DNA from: Methylophilus glucosoxydans
GTDB taxonomy: Bacteria > Pseudomonadota > Gammaproteobacteria > Burkholderiales > Methylophilaceae
Reading direction: 5' to 3'
Assembly: GCF_042676145.1 (NCBI RefSeq)
Contig: NZ_JBHTJW010000002.1
Coordinates: 1,798,001 to 1,862,000 of the forward strand
DNA length: 64,000 nt
Part shown: piece by piece, positions 8,539-15,876 of the stretch
How positions within the stretch are numbered: the stretch's first letter is position 1
Layout: each line of letters begins with the position of its first letter
Made by a program: the position numbers and the translations under genes
The notes under the pieces: model-generated
What the model was told of the DNA's origin: nothing
Database searches by the model: none
Seen by the model: only the letters and a program-made list of their open reading frames with translations

Positions 8539-9590
8539 GGGGCCTTCACCACACCGATAGATAATGTGACTTCGCCCGCGCGTATCGGTGGCGTGGCATT
8601 TTGAATCAGGATGCGCCCGGCCACAGGCGCACGCAAAGTTTCAATCTTCTCGCCAAAATAATCCGTCACTTCACCTACGACCTGCCCTGCTGTCACCCAA
8701 TCGCCAATGCTGGATTTGGCCGTAAACAAGCCGGTTTGCTGGCTGCGTATCTCAACCATTTTGCTGTAATAATGAATTGGCGAGGCTACCTTTGTCCTGT
8801 GTTGCGTGCTGACATCTATCGTTTCAGGCGCATCTATCATGCCCAAGCCACTCATGGCCTGTGCACAAGCTTGCGTGATCATGGCCACAAAAGCGGCATC
8901 GCGCTGTGCAAACTGGCCGACTTCCAGCGTCAATGCAGGCTTGCCCCTGGTCTGTGCCGTATTCGGATATGAGATGGAATGATCAGGATCATTGGGCCTG
9001 CCGTCATAGAGCACAATGTCTGGCAATCCTAAAAGATCAGCAAAATGCTGTGTTCTGGCATCCAGCGCTGGCACGTGCAACACCGGGGAATACACATGTG
9101 GCCATAAATGCTGGTTGGCACTGCCAGAATGGATGTCAATCAGGTAATCCGTTTTGCTGATGACTTGCGCCGTTAAAAAATCGGCGATCTGCTCAGTCAG
9201 GGTGCCCTGTGCGCTACCAGGAAACACCCGGTTCAGGTTTTTCTCATCGACTGGACTCAGTGCAATGCGACGTGCATGAAAACCTTCAAGATTCGCCAGA
9301 TGAATTAGAATCAAGGTCCCTTTCAAGTGTTCAGGCTGTATCTGCTTGCGCAACTGCTGCAAGGCCAGTATCGAAGGAAATTCATCGCCATGGATACCTG
9401 CTGTCAGGGTCAATACCGGTCCTGAAGTTTGCCCATGAATCACCGTCACCGGAATCGCCGTTGACGACACGGCCATCATCCACGAAGAGACAGTGCCTGA
9501 CGCAATCTGCTTGCCCGCCAACTCAAAGGCCTCCCTTGCATGCAAACTTCCCCAAGACATCAACAGCATGCAAAGCCAGCAGAAACGCAT
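8535..9590 (-). CDS. Periplasmic succinylglutamate desuccinylase/aspartoacylase family protein
   Basis: A 351-residue protein with a signal peptide (about 1-18, ending LHA). The zinc-hydrolase motif is GIHGDE (His67, Glu70), with a third ligand in DIHSG (His154), a substrate-binding NRVFPG (120-125) and a candidate catalytic Glu in TLEVGQF (Glu223). The C-terminal 80 residues resemble the beta-barrel domain of this family. It is expected to cleave an N-acyl amino acid or amide bond; the export signal places it in the periplasm. The start at 9590 follows GGAGG with ideal spacing and is preferred over the upstream ATG at 9617. It converges on the ABC operon with a 4-base overlap. Actual substrate unknown. 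Confidence 0.8.
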   Translation of the reverse strand: MRFCWLCMLLMSWGSLHAREAFELAGKQIASGTVSSWMMAVSSTAIPVTVIHGQTSGPVLTLTAGIHGDEFPSILALQQLRKQIQPEHLKGTLILIHLANLEGFHARRIALSPVDEKNLNRVFPGSAQGTLTEQIADFLTAQVISKTDYLIDIHSGSANQHLWPHVYSPVLHVPALDARTQHFADLLGLPDIVLYDGRPNDPDHSISYPNTAQTRGKPALTLEVGQFAQRDAAFVAMITQACAQAMSGLGMIDAPETIDVSTQHRTKVASPIHYYSKMVEIRSQQTGLFTAKSSIGDWVTAGQVVGEVTDYFGEKIETLRAPVAGRILIQNATPPIRAGEVTLSIGVVKAP

Positions 9591-9750
9591 TTTTTCCTCC
9601 TCAATGATATGCAACATTGTTGCGGAATAAGGTGTATATGTAAAGCGTTAAACCAGCAGTGCGCTCGCCAACGGCGATGATTGAGCGAGTCATCGAATGG
9701 CTAAACGGATGAACTAAAGAAACTAATCGCTTACATGCCTTACTAAAAGA

Positions 9751-9764
9751 TTGATGCACATGAT
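9751..9764. promoter_or_regulatory. Weak FNR-like site before the coiled-coil gene
   Basis: TTGAT-GCAC-ATGAT matches 8 of 10 conserved bases of the FNR pattern TTGAT-N4-ATCAA. A TTTAAT -10-like hexamer lies at 9786-9791, which would put the site near -41.5 of a start around 9799. The same geometry is seen more clearly before the next gene (10325). The right half-site is poor, so this is tentative. Confidence 0.28.
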
Positions 9765-9832
9765 TTAAACGCCTATGATCTGCTTTTTAATTCATGGCTT
9801 GTTGTTATACCGCTTTTTTAATGGAGTCCCGC

Positions 9833-10144
9833 ATGCGTATACTGACCCTCTCCGCTCTTTTGATCTTGACCTTCAGCGAACCAGTTTTTGCGCGCAATAT
9901 CAGCGTCGAACAATCTGAAGCCGCCAGTGCCCGCGATGCCGTAGGCGACGCCATGAGCAAACTCAGCGATATCGAGCAAAAAATTCAACGCCAGCAAGCC
10001 GTGCTGACGCAAGCACAAGAAACGCTTAAACAATATCAGGCGGAAAAAGCCCAGATTGAAAAAGACCTCGATGCCAAAAAAGCCATCTTTGAACAAAAGT
10101 CCAAAGCACTGGATGAAGCCTGGAAGCAACGCAACGACTACTGA
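9833..10144 (+). CDS. Small secreted coiled-coil protein
   Basis: A 103-residue protein with a signal peptide (about residues 1-20, ending VFA). The rest is almost entirely a charged helix rich in Gln, Lys, Glu and Ala with heptad character (about residues 35-95), ending in QRNDY. No catalytic motif is present. It may be a periplasmic structural or chaperone-like protein; the family is not recognised. The start at 9833 is preferred over ATGs at 9794 and 9821 because GGAG lies at 9823-9826 and the signal peptide then begins correctly. A strong terminator follows, so it is probably monocistronic. Confidence 0.7.
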   Translation: MRILTLSALLILTFSEPVFARNISVEQSEAASARDAVGDAMSKLSDIEQKIQRQQAVLTQAQETLKQYQAEKAQIEKDLDAKKAIFEQKSKALDEAWKQRNDY

Positions 10145-10163
10145 CCCAACGATCCAGCCACCC

Positions 10164-10190
10164 AAAAACCAGTCTAAGGACTGGTTTTTT
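10164..10190 (+). terminator. Intrinsic terminator after the coiled-coil gene
   Basis: CCAGTC (10169-10174) and GACTGG (10179-10184) form a stem with loop TAAG. It is flanked by A5 on the left and T6 on the right (10185-10190), a classical bidirectional-looking intrinsic terminator 20 bases after the stop codon. Confidence 0.9.
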
Positions 10191-10247
10191 ATCACTCCAT
10201 GCGTGCGCTTTGCTGTTTGCACGGCGTTTTAGGCAAATCCAATCCAG

Positions 10248-10261
10248 TTGACCTGCATCAA
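10248..10261. promoter_or_regulatory. FNR/ANR-type operator of the OmpW gene
   Basis: TTGAC-CTGC-ATCAA matches 9 of 10 conserved bases of the FNR consensus TTGAT-N4-ATCAA. Its centre (10254.5) lies about 41.5 bases before the start site predicted from the -10 hexamer TACAAT at 10284-10289. This is exactly the class II activator geometry. OmpW-family genes are known FNR/ANR targets in other proteobacteria, which supports the reading. Confidence 0.7.
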
Positions 10262-10283
10262 TATACGGCCTGACTTGCCGACC

Positions 10284-10289
10284 TACAAT
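10284..10289 (+). promoter_or_regulatory. -10 element of the OmpW promoter
   Basis: TACAAT is one mismatch from TATAAT and lies 22 bases after the FNR-type site. No good -35 hexamer is present at the usual spacing, as expected of an activator-dependent promoter. The predicted start site is near 10296 and gives a leader of about 29 bases. Confidence 0.55.
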
Positions 10290-10324
10290 GCATTCAAGTT
10301 CAATGCACTAATGGAGTGATCACA

Positions 10325-11026
10325 ATGAAAAAAACCGCAATCAGTTTAATGTTGGCTGCTTTATTGCCAGCCCTCAATGCTCAGGCAGAACAAGGCGACT
10401 GGGTCGTCCGCCTGCGCGCCACCAATATCAGCCCGAACGAAAGTAGCGATCTGGGCAAATATGTAAACAAAAATATTGCGGCAGGCGCGATGTCTAGCGG
10501 TGCAGAATTAAAAGCGGACAGCAATACTATTCCTGAGCTGGATATCAGTTACTACTGGACCAAAAACATTGCGACAGAACTGATTCTGGCGCTGGGCTCC
10601 AAGCACGATGTCAGCATCACCAAAGACTCAGGCACTACCGTCACCAATCAATTACTGGGTAGCATTGATGCTTTACCGCCAACCTTAACCGCACAATGGC
10701 ACTTTAACCCCGACCAAACCTTTGACCCCTATGTCGGCGCCGGTATTAACGCAACCTTTATGCTGGACCGCCGCCTCGACCTGCGTCAAGGCCCATTAGC
10801 AGGTCAAAAAATCAAAATTGACCGTGACAGCTTTGGTCCTGCCTTGCAGGCTGGTCTGGATGTTAACCTCAAGGATGGCTGGTTGCTGAACGCGGATGTG
10901 AAATACATCTGGATGAATACCACCGTAAAAATGCAAAACCCGCTCAATGGCAACGCCTGGACAAAAATTGATGACCTGGATATCGATCCATGGGTGATCA
11001 GCCTGGGTTTCGGCAAACGCTTCTAG
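10325..11026 (+). CDS. OmpW family outer-membrane protein
   Basis: A 233-residue protein with a clear signal peptide (about 1-22, ending AQA). The mature part begins with WVVRLRATNISPNE and contains the OmpW-type segments IPELDISYYWTKNIATEL, TAQWHFNP and DPYVGAGINATFML. It ends in a terminal Phe (GFGKRF). OmpW proteins form small eight-stranded beta-barrels with a hydrophobic channel. The ATG at 10325 with GGAG at 10313-10316 is preferred over the GTG at 10316. It is flanked by terminators on both sides and probably transcribed alone from the FNR-type promoter. Confidence 0.93.
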   Translation: MKKTAISLMLAALLPALNAQAEQGDWVVRLRATNISPNESSDLGKYVNKNIAAGAMSSGAELKADSNTIPELDISYYWTKNIATELILALGSKHDVSITKDSGTTVTNQLLGSIDALPPTLTAQWHFNPDQTFDPYVGAGINATFMLDRRLDLRQGPLAGQKIKIDRDSFGPALQAGLDVNLKDGWLLNADVKYIWMNTTVKMQNPLNGNAWTKIDDLDIDPWVISLGFGKRF

Positions 11027-11074
11027 TTAGGCGCATAACGTCTCTTCCCTGGGGCAAAGCATTAGCTCCATTCA

Positions 11075-11108
11075 CCTCTGATACTCTCCCAGTGTCAGAG
11101 GTTTTTTT
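11075..11108 (+). terminator. Intrinsic terminator after the OmpW gene
   Basis: CCTCTGA (11075-11081) pairs with TCAGAGG (11095-11101), with possible extension inward, and is followed by a run of seven T residues. It is about 50 bases after the stop codon. Confidence 0.85.
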
Positions 11109-11144
11109 ATCTGCGCCTGACTGAGCGTAGCCTAAAAACAAATG

Positions 11145-11975
11145 CTAAAAGTGAAACCTTGGCGCAAGGCCAGACAAATGTAACTGCTCCAGCAATTGCA
11201 AGCCGCGCTCACGCGCGCTGCGTTTACGCTGGCCAGTATACTTGGCAATGATCAGTTCATTTTTCATAGAATGCTCCCAGCCTACCAGCTCGGTCACGGT
11301 CACCTGATAGCCATGCGCTTCCAGCGCAAGGCAGCGCAGCACATTGGTCACCTGGCTGCCAAACTCACGCGTATGGATAGGATGACGCCACAACTCACTT
11401 AAAAAGGTTTTTGATAAGGCCTCAGCTTTATGTTGCCGTAGCACTTCAGCCACCTCCGCCTGACAACAAGGCACCAACACCATAAACTGTGCCTGCTTTT
11501 GCAAGCCAAATGCAATCGCATCATCGGTGGCGGTGTTGCAGGCATGCAAGGCCGTCACAATATCAACCTGTTCTGGCAGTTGCGCGGACTGCATGGCTTC
11601 TGCCACTGTCAAATGCTCAAACTGCATGCGGCTAAAGTCGCATGCTTGCGCCAGTTGACGCGACTTTTCAATCAATTCACCGCGGCTCTCAATGCCAATC
11701 ACTTGGCCTGCCTGATGTTGTTTCAGCAACAAGTCATACAAAATAAAGCCCAGGTAAGATTTACCGGCGCCGTGATCAACCAAGACGGGCGAAGGCTGTT
11801 TTTCCATCACCGCCTGCATCAGCGGTTCGATAAAATTGACCAGATGATAGACCTGCTTAAGTTTGCGGCGGCTATCCTGATTGAGCTTACCGTCGCGGGT
11901 GAGGATATGTAAGGCCTGCAATAAGGGCAAGGATTGGCCAGGCCTGACCTCGGGGGGCAATAATGTTTGGACCAT
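11145..11975 (-). CDS. SAM-dependent methyltransferase, PF13679-like
   Basis: A 276-residue cytoplasmic protein. The SAM-binding segment VDHGAGKSYLGF (about residues 66-77) is followed by an acidic strand (VIGIESR), TALHACNTATDDAI (about 143-156) and LVPCCQ (about 168-173). This order matches the Methyltransf_32 (PF13679) family, which includes proteins related to tRNA methyltransferase TRM13 and GSTCD. It probably methylates RNA or protein; the substrate is not evident. It is transcribed opposite to its neighbours and looks monocistronic. Confidence 0.75.
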   Translation of the reverse strand: MVQTLLPPEVRPGQSLPLLQALHILTRDGKLNQDSRRKLKQVYHLVNFIEPLMQAVMEKQPSPVLVDHGAGKSYLGFILYDLLLKQHQAGQVIGIESRGELIEKSRQLAQACDFSRMQFEHLTVAEAMQSAQLPEQVDIVTALHACNTATDDAIAFGLQKQAQFMVLVPCCQAEVAEVLRQHKAEALSKTFLSELWRHPIHTREFGSQVTNVLRCLALEAHGYQVTVTELVGWEHSMKNELIIAKYTGQRKRSARERGLQLLEQLHLSGLAPRFHF

Positions 11976-12251
11976 GTTGCGGACTACTTTAAAATGCTAA
12001 TACGCCAGTTTAACAGCACAATTGTTTGACGGCACGTGAGTTTAAGCGCATGAGATGAACGGCATATGCCTAAGTGCGCCTGCTACAGTCTTTGAGTCCG
12101 ATTTTAGCGGGAACTCTCAGGCTGGTTTTGCAATCATGTAAGAGACAGGGTGGTCAGTTTTATAAAAAACACCCGCCTTTGCAGCGCAACCGCTGCATTC
12201 AATCCGCTGCCACGCAGCGCTGTTGTTCAATCGAATCAGGGAGTAGTACCT

Positions 12252-13334
12252 ATGCCGCAACAATCCATTCTTCAGGCACGCCGATATCTATCCTACACCG
12301 CGCCATCACAACCGTGGCGATGGTTGCAATGGGTCTTGTTACTGCTCCTGCTAACGACGCATCTGGCGCAAGCAGATACGGTATGGCTCAAAAACGGGGA
12401 CAAAATCACCGGGACGCTAGGCGTCAAAATCTCAAACAAGCTCACCTTTAAAACCAGCTATGCAGACGAGATTAAAATCAACTGGGATGACATCCACAGT
12501 ATTGATGCGGAAAAATCTATCCTGATGCAGCTATCAGATGGCAGTATCGTTACCGGACGTTTGATACACAGTACTGAGGGTCAGGTCATTCTGGATGAGG
12601 AAACGAATACACGGCTGGTGGACACTGAACTCGGCGAAATTCATTACATCAATCCGACCCTGGATCTGATTGGCGAAGGCTATGTCTGGACCGGGAACAT
12701 GAGCCTGGGCGGTGCTTTTAACAACGGTAACAGTAAAAACCGCAACATGCAGTTTAATGGCGAGTCGATTTTGCGCGGCTTTGATACGCGCTATACCGTA
12801 CAGGGCTACTACTATTGGGCTGCAGATAAAGATCGCCAGACTCAGAATAATGGGCGAGTCCGTGGTCAGTACGATCACTTTTTCACCAAAAAGTGGTATG
12901 GCTACTTGAACACGATTCAGGAAAAAGACCGCTTCCGCGACATTCGCTTGCGTAGCACCTACAGTGTGGGGACGGGTTACCAGTTTTTTGAAAGCGAAAA
13001 ACGCAATCTTTCACTGGAAGGCGGTCTGTCATACATTACCCAGGATTATTACGAGGAAAGTAACGAGAATCATGCGGCCTTGCGTTGGGCGGTCAACTAT
13101 AACCAATACCTGTTTGATTCATTTGTGCAAGCATTCCACCGGCATGAAGTCACTTACACGCCGAACTCGCCGTCACAAATCCTGCTTTACAGCTCTACCG
13201 GCTTGCGTTTTCCGTTTATTTTCGGCTTGAGTGCCTCTACACAAGTCGACTATAACTATGACAGCCGCCCTGTCGATGAACGGCGTAAAGGCGATACGCG
13301 CGCGCTGTTTACGCTGGGTTACAGCTGGAAGTAA
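12252..13334 (+). CDS. DUF481 family outer-membrane protein
   Basis: A 360-residue protein. A long signal peptide (hydrophobic core about residues 24-38, ending AQA) is followed by ADTVWLKNGDKITGTLG and a repeat-like region (IHSIDAEKSILMQLSDGSIVTG) typical of the N-terminal part of these proteins. A DUF481 beta-barrel-like domain from about residue 150 follows. The salt-induced outer-membrane protein YdiY belongs to this family; function is unclear. The start at 12252 is chosen because it follows GGAG and yields a correct signal peptide. A longer frame from 12150 adds an implausible N-terminus. Confidence 0.85.
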   Translation: MPQQSILQARRYLSYTAPSQPWRWLQWVLLLLLLTTHLAQADTVWLKNGDKITGTLGVKISNKLTFKTSYADEIKINWDDIHSIDAEKSILMQLSDGSIVTGRLIHSTEGQVILDEETNTRLVDTELGEIHYINPTLDLIGEGYVWTGNMSLGGAFNNGNSKNRNMQFNGESILRGFDTRYTVQGYYYWAADKDRQTQNNGRVRGQYDHFFTKKWYGYLNTIQEKDRFRDIRLRSTYSVGTGYQFFESEKRNLSLEGGLSYITQDYYEESNENHAALRWAVNYNQYLFDSFVQAFHRHEVTYTPNSPSQILLYSSTGLRFPFIFGLSASTQVDYNYDSRPVDERRKGDTRALFTLGYSWK

Positions 13335-13496
13335 TCGCTAAAAAGACAATCGTATTTAGTGGCTGGCCGCTTAAATGTTAAAATACGCGCTTGATGGTGA
13401 GGTGCGCAGCTGATAACGGCATAGAGCTTCCTCACACAACCGGGTACGGCAAAGACATTGAACCCGTATTTTTTGAGTTAAGCATGGAGCAAAAAT

Positions 13497-14432
13497 ATGG
13501 CGATACAATGGTTTCCGGGGCACATGACTTCTGCCCGCAAAAAAGCAGAAGAGACACTGGAACACATTGATGTCGTCATTGAAGTACTGGACGCCCGCGT
13601 ACCCGCCGCCAGCCACAACCCCATGATTGAGGAAATGCGTAATTTCCGCCAGCGCCCTAACCTCAAAATCCTCAACAAAGCCGATCTGGCTGATCCGAAT
13701 GTGACGCAAGCCTGGTTGAATTACTTTAACAGCCAGCCCAATACCAAAGCGGTTGCCCTCTCCTGCAAAAAGCCCGGTGATGCAAAAAAAATCCCAGGTC
13801 TATGCCGCCAACTGGCCCCGCATCGCGGCACGCCGCTGAAACCCTTGCGCATGATGATCATGGGGATTCCCAACGTCGGCAAATCCACCTTGATGAATGC
13901 CCTGCTCAACCGGCGTGCAGCCAAGGTCGGCGATGAACCGGCCGTGACCAAAAGCCAGCAACGTTTCGAACTGAGCGACAGCCTCAACATCACGGATACG
14001 CCGGGCATGATGTGGCCCAAAATCGAACACGCCTCAGATGGGTATATGCTGGCCGCCAGCCATGCGATTGGCCGCAATGCAGTGATTGATGAGGATGTGG
14101 CTGAGTTTTTGGGCAATGTGTTGTTGAAGCAATATCCAGCGCTCATGAATACACGCTACAAGCTGGACGTGATGAAACTGAATGTGGCTGAAATAGATGG
14201 CATTGATTTGTTGCAAGCCATTGCCAAACGCAGAAGCTACAAACGCAATGATGGAGAGTGGGATATGGAGCGCACAGCCATGGCCTTGCTCACAGACTAT
14301 CGAAGTGGCGCCATTGGCCGTGTCAGCTTGGAGTCCCCGCAAAGCCGAGCCGAAATGCTGGCACAAGCGGCTGAGCAACAAAGTAGTCCGGCTCAGGAAG
14401 AAATACCCGCCTCTGAATCAGACCAAGCGTAA
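13497..14432 (+). CDS. ylqF: Ribosome biogenesis GTPase YlqF/RbgA
   Basis: A 311-residue circularly permuted GTPase. It has the N-terminal signature IQWFPGHMTSARK, G4 NKAD (residues 60-63), a later G1 loop GIPNVGKST (123-131) and G3 DTPG (about 166-169). This permuted order, G4 before G1, is diagnostic of the YlqF/RbgA family, which helps mature the large ribosomal subunit. The C-terminal about 100 residues form the expected RNA-binding helical region. The final ESPQSRAEMLAQAAEQ tail is likely disordered. The ATG at 13497 follows GGAG at 13486-13489. Confidence 0.93.
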   Translation: MAIQWFPGHMTSARKKAEETLEHIDVVIEVLDARVPAASHNPMIEEMRNFRQRPNLKILNKADLADPNVTQAWLNYFNSQPNTKAVALSCKKPGDAKKIPGLCRQLAPHRGTPLKPLRMMIMGIPNVGKSTLMNALLNRRAAKVGDEPAVTKSQQRFELSDSLNITDTPGMMWPKIEHASDGYMLAASHAIGRNAVIDEDVAEFLGNVLLKQYPALMNTRYKLDVMKLNVAEIDGIDLLQAIAKRRSYKRNDGEWDMERTAMALLTDYRSGAIGRVSLESPQSRAEMLAQAAEQQSSPAQEEIPASESDQA

Positions 14433-14463
14433 AGTCTGCGTCAACGGCAGGAGCGCTCTGAAG

Positions 14464-15729
14464 TTAGGCAATCACGCTGGCATGCCGTTTCGCAGGTTTA
14501 CCTTTCACTGGGGACTTATCAAGCAACTGCTCTATATTGCTCACAATACGGTTGCGGCCGTTTTGTTTGGCACGGTAGAGATTCTGGTCTGCCGCTGCAA
14601 ACAAGGCATCAATCACATAGCCCATGGTTTCCGAACTCACTGCCCCCACACTGACCGTACATTTAATCGCCTGGGTCTCACGACTCATACTCTCCACACC
14701 GGCAATGCTCACGGGCGTCACCTCAATAATCCGGCGGATGCGCTCTGCCAGCACCATGGCTTCCTGCTCACCGGTGTTGGGCATCAGGATGCAGAACTCC
14801 TCGCCACCATAGCGCCCGATGACATCGCCGCCACGCAAGGCGGCACGTATGGTCTCGGCGCAAGACTTAAGCACCACATCGCCCACCAGGTGACCATACA
14901 CATCATTCACCTTTTTAAAGTAATCCAGGTCGACAATCAGCATGCCCATGGGGAGCTGAATGCGTTGCGAAACCGCCTGCATGCGACTGGCGGCTTCTTG
15001 CAGGCCACGCCGATTCAGCACCCCGGTCAGGCCATCCAGCGTCGCAATCGCCTGCAAACCGGCCTGTGCCTTGACATGCATGATCAACAACAGCAAGCTC
15101 ACCACCGCCGTGATGATCAGCATGAAAAAGGACACCAGATAAGCATGGATACTCCAGTCGCCAAAGCCATCGAGACTCGCCTGATCCGCCAGGCCAACCT
15201 TGACTGCGACAATGGCCAGGATCAAGCCAACCATGGCAAACAGACTACAACACAGCCAAAAGATATTGGCGACAAAATCTTTTCCATGTCCCACTAAACT
15301 GCGGCTGCCGTAGGCAAATATCCAGAGCAAAACGGCTAAATTACTCAGTAGCAGCCAGCGATTGGAAATATGCATGTTCAACATCACGGCATTGCAGGCC
15401 AGCAAGGTGGTAATCACGAGCAAGGTCCAATAGCGGTAAACGCGGTAGCCCCTGAACATACGTATCCCATTAACGAGCTGACTCAAGCCTTGTGCCACCA
15501 GAGTCACCGCCGCCGCAATATAGATACTTTGTGGTCCGATGATGAGGCTAGTTTGAGAAAAGAAATACACGGCCAGTCCACAGGCAAAAATGAGCAAGCC
15601 CCGCACCCAACCCATGATCAGGCGGCGCTGCTGATAGGCCCCAGAAATCATCAAGACCAGAACCAGCGTTAGGGTGAGTCCAATTGATGATAGAATGGCG
15701 CTATTGAGATCAAACACAGGGACGGACAA
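14464..15729 (-). CDS. Membrane-anchored diguanylate cyclase (GGDEF)
   Basis: A 421-residue protein. Residues 1-240 contain about seven hydrophobic segments with no recognised sensor family. A GGDEF domain (about 250-400) begins DGLTGVLNRRG and contains DLDYFKKVNDVYGH and the active-site GGEEF. An RGGD inhibitory-site motif (RxxD) lies five residues before GGEEF, so product inhibition by cyclic di-GMP is expected. It makes cyclic di-GMP at the inner membrane. The motility and polysaccharide genes nearby are plausible outputs, but that is inference. The first codon appears to be TTG at 15729 with a weak ribosome site; a GTG four codons later is an alternative. Confidence 0.9.
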   Translation of the reverse strand: MSVPVFDLNSAILSSIGLTLTLVLVLMISGAYQQRRLIMGWVRGLLIFACGLAVYFFSQTSLIIGPQSIYIAAAVTLVAQGLSQLVNGIRMFRGYRVYRYWTLLVITTLLACNAVMLNMHISNRWLLLSNLAVLLWIFAYGSRSLVGHGKDFVANIFWLCCSLFAMVGLILAIVAVKVGLADQASLDGFGDWSIHAYLVSFFMLIITAVVSLLLLIMHVKAQAGLQAIATLDGLTGVLNRRGLQEAASRMQAVSQRIQLPMGMLIVDLDYFKKVNDVYGHLVGDVVLKSCAETIRAALRGGDVIGRYGGEEFCILMPNTGEQEAMVLAERIRRIIEVTPVSIAGVESMSRETQAIKCTVSVGAVSSETMGYVIDALFAAADQNLYRAKQNGRNRIVSNIEQLLDKSPVKGKPAKRHASVIA

Positions 15730-15876
15730 AGTTAGTTAACCTGAAGAAACATCATACTATGGTTACAGGACTATACCCATATAAATGAAAGGGTTGAATA
15801 GTCCATCTAGGCTAATAATTGTCTGCTTTCCCATTATTCTCCACTTTGTACTGAAACACGTTTTATCAATCCGCTC

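Noticed and set aside
14197..15297. A 366-codon plus-strand open frame
   Set aside because: It lies over the end of ylqF and antisense to the GGDEF gene, has no ribosome site and shows histidine/threonine-rich composition without domains. The GGDEF frame explains the sequence.
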